Shown: positions 8,174-17,100 of the stretch, in pieces
Layout: every line of letters starts with the position of its first letter
Position numbering within the stretch: position 1 is the stretch's first letter
IMG/VR virus record: IMGVR_UViG_3300030060_001426
Span: 1-29,765 of that record
Strand: one strand, 5' to 3'
From: a virus
DNA: 29,765 nt
Notes under the pieces: model-generated
Databases searched by the model: none
What the model saw: only the letters and a program-made list of their open reading frames with translations
What the model was told of the DNA's origin: nothing
Program-made: the position numbers and the translations under genes

Positions 8174-9931
8174 TTAATTATTTGGATCCAAATTAGGATC
8201 GTAGTTAGGAGAATTAGTAGTATACGTATCTTTACCATTACCTCTATTCTCAGCATTTACATATTGATCGTGAAGATCCATTAACTGATCCATGTAGTAT
8301 GTTATTAGCTCATCTCTTATTTTTTGACCAATAGTTATATCTTCACCTGGTAATTTTTGACCCCAGTCAAAAGAGTTGTCAGGATCAAAATATTTATTTA
8401 AAGGCATATAGTTTTCTATAAGATAATTATCATCAACCATTGGCTCTTCGCTACCTGGTACTCTAAACCTTTTGTAAGTTTCTAAAAACTCATTAGCTTC
8501 TTCTGGAGTTATTTTGTCATCAGCCATTAAATCATTATAAACTTCATCTTTTAAACCTCCACTACCTTTGTATTGATTAATAGTATCTGTAGCCCATTGA
8601 ACTTTAGCAGACTCTAAACCATCATTAGTATAGTTATTTATAAATGATTTACCATTATTACTAAATTCAGGAAAGTCATACATCCAAGACATTAATACTT
8701 TTTTATTAACATCTTCACCTTCTCCAAATATTTGATTTAAATTAGCTCTATATTTACCTTGATCAAAAAACATATTATTTCTTTGATCTTTTACAACTTG
8801 ATCTCTTAACGCATCAAAGTTTTCTTGACCAGTTTCATCTATCTCGTATATACCTTCTAAAGCTTGATCTAGTGTAGTTTTAAATATACCAGATCCATCT
8901 TTACGCATCACATGAAATACAACTTGACCATTTTCATCTATCTCCATACCAGCTTGCTTAGTCATTATTTCATTAAGATTGTGATAAGACTCTGACTCTC
9001 TTGTAGCTTTTGAATATCTAAATCTTCCATCATCTTCTTTATCACCCATACCATGCATGTCTGCCCACTCAGCTTTAGCATCTTGCAATAGCTCCATTGT
9101 ACCGTTTAATCTTTTGCTTGTAGCGTCTAACTGACCCATCTGCATTTTAAGTTCTTGAAACTTTTCAGAGTTAGGATTAACTCTTCTAGCCTGTCTTCTT
9201 AGTTCTGCTAGTTCTTTTTTCTTTTGTGTAGCCCAGTTAGTACAAGATAATTGACCGTTTTTAAAATCGTTGAAGCCATTTTGTACATCATCTATATTAA
9301 AGTTTTGTAACTCTTTTTCAACAGCGTCTCTGTTTCTTTTTCTAATTAAAGATATTATATCTAACCCAGCGTCTAAAGCTTGAAAGCCAATATTCTCAGG
9401 TTGACCAACCATGCCTCTACCTATTTTATAAAAAGCTTCTACGTTAGCTCTGTATGCTTTTTTAATAGGTGATTTCATTTTATTTGGTATGCTAATATTA
9501 GTTCTAGTATCAACACCCATGCTCTCAGCAAGCTGTCTATGTTTTTCTCTTAGTTTTTCTTTTTTATCTGGGTCAGTTTCGTTTTTAATTTTTTCTAACA
9601 ACTTTTCAGATTTTTCTTGAGCTTTATTTGCTTTATTTTCTTCGCGTTTTTGCAGGCGATCTTCTTCTCTTTGAGCTCTTCTCTCTTCTCTTTGATCTAT
9701 AAACTCTTGTTCTTTTTGGCCAAGCTTAGAGTCTTTGTAAGCTTGAGTTGATCTATATTCTTGTACGATGTTATATATGTCAGTAAGACCTTCGTTTAAC
9801 TCTTTAGAACCATCATTAGCTGTTAAACCACCAGTAACAACAGGGCCGCGACTTTTTCTTAGCTCAGCCATATATTCCTCAACATCAGCTTTTGATGCGT
9901 CTCTATAATTTTGTGATACGTCTTCAGCCAT
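8174..9931 (-). CDS. Charged helical virion protein, probable internal/cargo protein (585 aa)
   Basis: I recognise no enzyme family. Residues about 65-145 are extremely rich in E, K, R and Q (QREERRAQREEDRLQKREEN) and should form a long coiled coil or single helix. Residues 150-330 are basic and helical. The C-terminal half is acidic, with a short D-rich turn (MADDKITPEEANEF) that resembles half an EF-hand but lacks the full loop. The last 20 residues are N/D/P-rich and probably disordered. It lies between the 267-aa ejection-type protein (6-base gap) and the giant protein (5-base gap), so all three are probably co-translated parts of one internal complex. Its N-terminus (DVEEYMAELRKSRG, residues 16-29) resembles the N-terminus of the giant protein. 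Internal core or cargo protein is inferred from position and composition only. Confidence 0.85.
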   Translation of the reverse strand: MAEDVSQNYRDASKADVEEYMAELRKSRGPVVTGGLTANDGSKELNEGLTDIYNIVQEYRSTQAYKDSKLGQKEQEFIDQREERRAQREEDRLQKREENKANKAQEKSEKLLEKIKNETDPDKKEKLREKHRQLAESMGVDTRTNISIPNKMKSPIKKAYRANVEAFYKIGRGMVGQPENIGFQALDAGLDIISLIRKRNRDAVEKELQNFNIDDVQNGFNDFKNGQLSCTNWATQKKKELAELRRQARRVNPNSEKFQELKMQMGQLDATSKRLNGTMELLQDAKAEWADMHGMGDKEDDGRFRYSKATRESESYHNLNEIMTKQAGMEIDENGQVVFHVMRKDGSGIFKTTLDQALEGIYEIDETGQENFDALRDQVVKDQRNNMFFDQGKYRANLNQIFGEGEDVNKKVLMSWMYDFPEFSNNGKSFINNYTNDGLESAKVQWATDTINQYKGSGGLKDEVYNDLMADDKITPEEANEFLETYKRFRVPGSEEPMVDDNYLIENYMPLNKYFDPDNSFDWGQKLPGEDITIGQKIRDELITYYMDQLMDLHDQYVNAENRGNGKDTYTTNSPNYDPNLDPNN

Positions 9932-9937
9932 ATTAAA

Positions 9938-10741
9938 TTAATTTTTTCTATTTTTTCTTTTATTTCTGTAGTACTCTTTGTTAGCTTTTTTCTTTCTAGT
10001 TAAAGCAGCTTTTGTTTTATAGTCTTTTTTAAAGAAAGCACCAACCATATCGGTAAGACCACCAAATATATTTTGTGTTTGTTGATTTTTATTGGCTGTA
10101 TGTTGCGCAAGTTGTCCAGACTCCATAGCCATTAAACCTTCTTGTCTACTAAGTTCTGATTGTTGTCTAAACATTTCACCTTGACCTCTAAGCTGATCAG
10201 CAAACATTTGTCCTTGACCTCTTAACGATTGAACATCCATACGACCTCTTCTAGCAGCCTCTTGATTAGCCGCTGCTTGTTCAGCTTTCATTCTTTTATT
10301 AGTAGCTTCTTGTTGACCTATAGAAGCAGATGAAGCTCTCGCAGCTTGATTACCAGCGCTAACTAACGCTTGAATATTACCAGCATCGAAACCACCAGCT
10401 TCTTGCATAGCACCCATAACGTTAGCTTGGTTTTGTTGAGCAGCATCTCTTTCAAACTCAGCTTGTTGAGTGTTAACCTCTAAGTCTTCAGCTGTGTTTT
10501 CCATGTTTTCATAATGGTTTTTAGCTTGAGCATAAGGATTTTTAACACCAGCATACGGGTTTGTTATAGGCATGTTTTCGTATTTTTTCATACGCTGCTT
10601 AAGCTTTTTTTGAGCTTTCTTCTCTTTTTTCTTAGCCTTTCTTCTTCCAAAAAGTCCAGATATAGCTTTAGCAGCGCCAATACCTACCGCTACAGCACCT
10701 AATACTGGAAGAATTTTTAAAGGTGAATTTTTATTTGCCAT
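9938..10741 (-). CDS. Ejection/DNA-transfer-type protein, Gly/Ala/Gln-rich with N-terminal hydrophobic segment (267 aa)
   Basis: Residues 8-31 form a hydrophobic, small-residue-rich segment (VLGAVAVGIGAAKAISGLFG) with glycine-zipper spacing, suited to membrane insertion. A strongly basic stretch follows (GRRKAKKKEKKAQKKLKQR). Residues 75-220 are Ala/Gln/Met-rich and helical and include a tandem 11-residue repeat (LRGQGQMFADQ, then LRGQGEMFRQQ). The last 30 residues are very basic. This layout and composition is like that of short ejected inner-core proteins of podoviruses (T7 gp14 and P22 gp7/gp20 types), which line a channel across the cell envelope; homology is not claimed. It precedes two larger candidate internal proteins, and a 52-base A/T-rich gap separates it from the gene before it. 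Confidence 0.8.
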   Translation of the reverse strand: MANKNSPLKILPVLGAVAVGIGAAKAISGLFGRRKAKKKEKKAQKKLKQRMKKYENMPITNPYAGVKNPYAQAKNHYENMENTAEDLEVNTQQAEFERDAAQQNQANVMGAMQEAGGFDAGNIQALVSAGNQAARASSASIGQQEATNKRMKAEQAAANQEAARRGRMDVQSLRGQGQMFADQLRGQGEMFRQQSELSRQEGLMAMESGQLAQHTANKNQQTQNIFGGLTDMVGAFFKKDYKTKAALTRKKKANKEYYRNKRKNRKN

Positions 10742-10793
10742 TATATTTTTGTATATATTAATTATACCTGTATATTATTACACTTTTTAGTGC

Positions 10794-11168
10794 TTATTTA
10801 CTGCTTTCAGATATACCTGCGTTAACCTGAAATATCTCTACTTTACTCGTAGAGTCGTTGACTAACTTGACCTCTGCATAGTATCCTACCAAAGAAGATG
10901 AGTTAGCTGTATTGTCTTTGCTAAAAAACAAAAAGTCTGTAGTAGCAGGTAGAGGTATGTTATCATCGTGATCAACAATAATTGTTCCTCCAGTAGCTGT
11001 TCTGTTTACAGCTGTGACTAAACCCATTTTGTTCATACCACTATAACCATTGCTAGCTTGTCTTTGACCAGCAGAAAAAGCCCATTGAGTATAATATACT
11101 GTATCACCAACCTGTACAGATCGATTTATTTCATGATTAAACGTTAATGTTACTGATATTATCGCCAT
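10794..11168 (-). CDS. Small beta-rich virion-associated protein, function unknown (124 aa)
   Basis: The start is 3 bases after the stop of the large hub gene, indicating coupled translation. The sequence is made of short alternating hydrophobic/polar strands with many T, V, S and N residues (VGDTVYYTQWAF, GLVTAVNRTATGGTIIVDHD, YYAEVKLVNDSTSKVEIF), predicting a compact beta-barrel or sandwich. There is no signal peptide, membrane segment or cysteine. Its position between the tail hub and the ejection proteins suggests a small tail or tail-plug component, or an accessory to the hub. I do not recognise a named family. Confidence 0.75.
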   Translation of the reverse strand: MAIISVTLTFNHEINRSVQVGDTVYYTQWAFSAGQRQASNGYSGMNKMGLVTAVNRTATGGTIIVDHDDNIPLPATTDFLFFSKDNTANSSSLVGYYAEVKLVNDSTSKVEIFQVNAGISESSK

Positions 11169-11171
11169 ATA

Positions 11172-14100
11172 TTAAAAGCTGTGATCGTGAGCAGCTGTTA
11201 GTAGTGAAGCCTTTGTGCTACCAAACAAAATCATGTTTGCAGTTTCGTTTTCACTTGTACCAGTATACTTACAGGTTAATGTTATTGTTTCTTGTATCGT
11301 GCCTCCAGATCCAGTTGTTGCAAAAGCAAACTCAAAGTCATAATCACCCCTTGTTGAAGAGTTTACAGCAGCTAAGTGTTTTTTCTCTGAATTTAAAAAT
11401 TCTGCGCTACCTACAAACCCAGCAGCCGTGCCACCTGGTAAATTTCCAGCATGAGCAAATCTAAAACCTTGCGCAGTTTTCATACTAACAGTAAATATAG
11501 TTTCTTCACTAGTACCTAGATCCGCACCATTTACTATAAAGCTAGATTGAGGGAAAGAATCTCTACCTGTTTGGAAGTTGTTGTTGGTAACATTTGTAGT
11601 AATAGCATATTTACTAGAAGTAGCAGCCATCTCTATAAAGTCTTTTGTGTTACCAGTTGGATCACTACCGTCAAACGAAGCTTTCATAACAGCGGTGTTA
11701 GTTATTAGTGGCGTACCCATAGCTGTAACTTTTACACTACTAGTACCAACTGCAGCCGTAGAGTTAGAAGTACCATCTACGTTTATTTCTATTGTAACAT
11801 CGTCTTCAATAGTAAATGAGTTAAAAGCAAAATCAAACTGTACGCCTAGATTTTTTGCCATATTAGAACATATTATCTGAGATACCTTAGCGCCACCATC
11901 AAAACCAGTATCACCGTCGTTGTATATAGCTTGTCCGTTAACAAGTGTCGGATCATCTACGTTGGCTACTTTTACTATATCGTCTTCTACAAAAGTAAAA
12001 CCTTCATCAGGTATCATTAACACTGTAGCGTTTAAATCTTGTAAATTAGTACCACTAGGTACTGTTTGCTGGTGTTCAACTACAGTAACGCCACTGCCAG
12101 CATCTGTGCCGTTATCAGCTTTATGAATTATATTTACTGTAACCTTGTGTCTAGTTAAACTAGTTATTGTTTCATCTACAGAAGGATCTTCTGTCCTTAA
12201 CGATGATCCAGATGGAAAACTATTTTGAGGTGTAGAAAGCATTGTGTAATTACTCCAGAAAGCGTTTTCATAAACCCACTTCATCACAGCTTCAGAGGTG
12301 TTAATACCTACCGCAGGGCATGTGTGTTTTATAACAACTTTACCTTGTATACAGTTACCAGCACTATCAAAAGCTGTTTCTTCCCAGAATATTTTGTAAA
12401 TAGACCCGTCAGCCGTAGTTATACCATAAGGATATGGATACAACGGTGAGAAAGCATTAGTCATTGGTAAGCCACCAAATTGATTTAAAATTGCTGCACC
12501 CTGCAAGTTAGGTGGATCAGCTACAATCATAGGTAAAAACAAACTCTTTATCCAAGCATCAGCCAAAGTAGTGGCACCTGGGAAAGAAGATCCAACGGCT
12601 GGTATAAAGTGACCAGGTGTTGCGTCTACAAAAAAGCTACAAACTTCTATTTCTTGACCAATAGGAGCTAAACCAGATATATTATACGCTCTAACAGTAG
12701 AGCCACCTAATAAAGATGGTACTATGTTTGGACCATTAGCTAAAAATATAGCGCCAGGCGTAAAAGAAGAAGGAACTACTGGATTAGTAAACGTATAAGG
12801 CGTAAAACCTAAATTACCAGTATAATTGTCAAAAGGTGCAAACTCTAATCGCAATTGAAACTTAGCGGTAGCAGGTGTTGTTGATACGCTAGATATAGGA
12901 ACGTTAAACGATTGATTAGACGTATAAGTAGCTGATGAGTATGTCACTGTTACAGTAGCAACACCACCAGATATAGAAGTATTAGCACTAGCTACACCAG
13001 TAGGTAAAGTACCTAGAGTTATAGCTGTTACTGAGTTACCACTTGTAGGATTAACAGTGAAAGACTGTGTTCCAGGTGATGAACTAAAGTTAGAACCTGA
13101 CTGAATATTAGACTGTACATTAGGAGTTACAGTAGCATTAGTAACAGAGCTACTAGATGTAACAGTTGACGTTATAAATAGACCAACATTTGTACCACTA
13201 GAAGATACACCTCCAGCAGCAGGGCCTAAGCCTTGAACAGAAAACTCATGTGAGTCTACATTACCTTGTCCACCACCACCACCTTGAGCATTAGTAAATG
13301 TAGTAGCTTCTCCAATTATATTGTTAAACCACTTACCTTCTTTTTCTCTAAACTCTAAAACTTCACCAGTTTGTTGATCAGTAATAATAGATTCTACGTG
13401 CCAACCATTATAAGCATCGTCATTATAATACTCTTGATCTGAAAACACTAACGTAACACCACTACCAATAGATAAAGCTTGGCTTAGTGTTAAACCTGTA
13501 CCAGCAGCATTAATAGCTGTAACAGTAACAGGATTAGCTTGAGGTGTTTGATCAAACGAAGAATCTGTACTAGTTACCATTTGACCAACTGTTAAACCAG
13601 TGACGGTAGCAGAAAGTGTAACAGAAGTGCTATTAGATGTTGTACCAGTAGTTGTACCTGTTCTATGATTAGCTAGCACTTTTGCTTGCGTGCCTTCATA
13701 GCTCATAGTTTTAAAGCTTTTAATAACAGCAGGTGCGTCATTAAATATAGGTGTTATAGTACTGCAGTATTGAACACCGTAAAAGTTGTTTCTAGTAATA
13801 CTAGCGCCAGCTAAGTCGTTGTCAGCGTGAAGGAACATATCACCTTGCTTAAACGTATAATATTGATTATTTAAAGAAACACTAAACTCAGGTATATAAG
13901 ATCTAAAACTAACCCAAGAGTTTGTTTTTTCATTAAAAGATACTGTTGTAACTCTTTTTGTAACATCTACTGTAGCGTCACCATCAGTATCATCTTCACC
14001 TAATTTATTGTGTATTGTTAAATCATATTCGCCTTTTCTATCGTTAAACCCACCGTAAAGCCCTACAGCTGACTTAAGCTCGTCAGCAAAGTAATCGTGC

Positions 14101-17100
14101 ATACCTATGTCTGATATTACAGTAATACCGTCTCTAGATAATCTACAAACAGAACCTCTATCTCTATCTGCAAAGTAACATCTGTATTCATCGCTAGCAA
14201 ATGACTCTGGGTTTCTTGATATACCATGATCACCAGCAAAAGGTATCGCTTGGCCTAATACCATTTTAGTCGATGTTACATTTGTATTACCATCAGCGTT
14301 AAATAAAGCGTCTTTGTTAGATAACACTTTTAATACTTTGTTTTCACAAAAAGCTAATATATCTGTGTTTCTAGTAAATGTTTTTTGTATACTACCATAC
14401 TCTGGATTTAAATCTTTTGTAATACCTTTGGCTGTTATAAACTGATTTAAATTATTAACACCAGTCTTAGAATTATATAAGCCAGAGAATATCATACCGT
14501 GCTTTCTCTCTTCCTCTTTGTAGTCTGTTGAGAAAGTAGACACTCTAACACCGTTATCTAATCTAGGCGCGTTAAAATCATCTAGTACTCTGTCTGACTC
14601 AACACCGTTACCGTAAGACCAGCAGTTGTACCATGGTAACAAATGTTCAGCACTAACACACTCGCTCACAACTTCTATTGTATCTGTGTTTATGTAGCTT
14701 TGATTTTGTCTATTTTCTATCTCACATATTTGCGCACTACCAGTATTTAAACCAGCGTTTAATTGAACTTCAGCTACCACGCCAGTAGCTGTTTTAAACT
14801 GCATACCTATTCTACCTAAACTTGGTCTTTCATCGTTACCGTTAAATATTTGAAGAGTACTTTTAGAACCATCAGGTCTAACAACGTGTAAACTACCAAA
14901 CTTAGCAAAAGAGCCTGTTAAATTTAAAACAGGGCTTGTAGTATTAAAGTTACCAGCGTAATTATCTGGAACAAAACCAACTGGTGAAACAGTATCTAAG
15001 TAATAACCTTGATCAGTGTTAGAGTATTGAGGAAAAAATGTTCCTGCTAAATAACCTTTTGAAACTGGTACAGCGGTACCATTGTACGAATTCATTGGAA
15101 ATGGTAAGTTAGGTACACCAAAGTTTACAACTCTATCTAACTGTATTTGTTGTACTCCACCTTTTTTACTAGAACCTTTTATATTTTTAACTATAGCATA
15201 TAAGTCTTCAAAATATCCTTTTTGCTTACCTTGATACAGCTTCATTGTGGTTGAAGGTATACTACCAGTACCATGACCATTGTTAACGGTAACAGGACCA
15301 TGACTAAACGTTGGTTGAGTTAAATCAGCTACATCAGAGTTATAACCTACTCTATATCCATATATTCTATCACCAACATTTATATGACTTTCTATATTGT
15401 CTTCATTTAGTTCAACTGGGTAAGTTCTAGGTATTTCGTAAAATATATCTAAATCTAAGTCTTTATCTGGTTTAGTTTCAAAAACCACACCATCATAAGA
15501 AATACCTACAGTGTGAGCTATAGGTGGGCTTACCGTGAAATCTATAGACTCTTCTACAGGATTAAACGATAAAGACCTAAGTAGTTTACCATCAGCTTTT
15601 ATTTTAACATAAAACTTATCTCTAGTATCTGTAATGCCATTCATAGAAGGAACAGGTACTCTTTCAGGTGCATTAGTAGTAGCGTTTGCTTTGTACTCTG
15701 GATTTACTATTGTTGGTATTTCGTTTGATATTTCTAATACCTTGTAAGGCTCGTAATCAGATATATTATTATCTTGACCTAATACTTTTATACCAGAACC
15801 TCTACCGTGCTTTAAATATAAAAAAGTATCATCTTGTATTTTGTTTCTATCTTCAGAGTGAAAAGCAACGTAATATTCTGTAACCTGTGTTGCAGAAGTT
15901 TTAACAGGATAAAACTTATAAGCAGTTACATTGTAATATTCGTTAGAAGTTTCTTTTATGTAAAATCTATAGTCAGTAGCCCAGTGTGGAAAATTACCAT
16001 ATACATTAGTATCAAAACTAACACTAAGCTTTTTACTTAAATGTGCTTCGTGAAAAGGAGTTGTAAAAGTACTTTCAGGTGCTAACACTACAGGCGACTG
16101 TCTACCAAATCTATCTAAATACACAACACCCAAAGTGTATGTACGACCAGATTTAACAGATGGATTAGGCATACCATATTCTTGATTGGTACCAAAGTGT
16201 TTATACGCTTGAGTTTTAGCACCGTTAAAAAGTCTACTAGTTTCCTTTCTCCAACCAATAACAAATCTAGGTTTTACGTCATTACCGTTTTTATCTACTA
16301 AATCATAGTTTTGAGTATAATTACTATATATTATTCTGTTAGCAGATATACATTGTGTTTTAGCTTTTCTAGGAACGTTATCAAACGGTCTTAGTATTTG
16401 ATCTGAAGGTATTGTACTTCCAAACTTTTCACCAACTAATCTAAATACACCTCTAGTATTACCATAACTTTTATTAGGAAAACTTGTATGTGTAAATGGC
16501 GCTGAGTTTACAGAGCCAAAACCAGGAAGATTTGCACTAACTGGTCCAACTCTATTAGGATGCATAGGGTGACCCGCTGCGTTTTCACCAAATATAGTCT
16601 TTAAATATTTACCATCATCGTCTTTCCAAGCATTAGAATTTTTCTTAATAGTTTTTAGTAAGTATATATTTTCTATACCGTCAAACTTACAAACTATATC
16701 TATAGCCTCTACATCGTGTGGAGTTTCTGGATCTATAAAGTCTTTTATTCTTAAATCTCTAATATCATTTTCCATTGCTTTTTCCGTACCACTCTCAGCA
16801 TCAAACATTATTCTTGTTTTAGGCAAGAAAGCAGGCATTGAAAAAGGAGAGAAAGCAGACTTCTGACCATCGTCATATCTATATCTTGTAGCTATTCTAG
16901 GAAACTTCTTACGGTACATAGGCTCTTCAGACTCTACTAAGTCTGCATGCCAGTATTCAACACCTTTTTTAGCACCAAAATTTTGACTGTTATTTAAAGA
17001 TTTACTCTTTTCTATTAACTGTACATCAACAGCTACAACATGAGACCAGTCTACTTTTTCTACAAAAGGCGTTCCAGATGTACTAGTTCCTCTATTAAAT

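Noticed and set aside
8473-8530. EF-hand in the 585-aa protein (MADDKITPEEANEF)
   Set aside because: Only the second half of a loop is recognisable; spacing and the central glycine of a canonical calcium-binding loop are missing.
10781-10792. Short inverted repeat CACT-TTTT-AGTG after the 124-aa gene as a terminator
   Set aside because: The stem is only 4 bp of mixed pairs and no U-tract follows on the minus strand.
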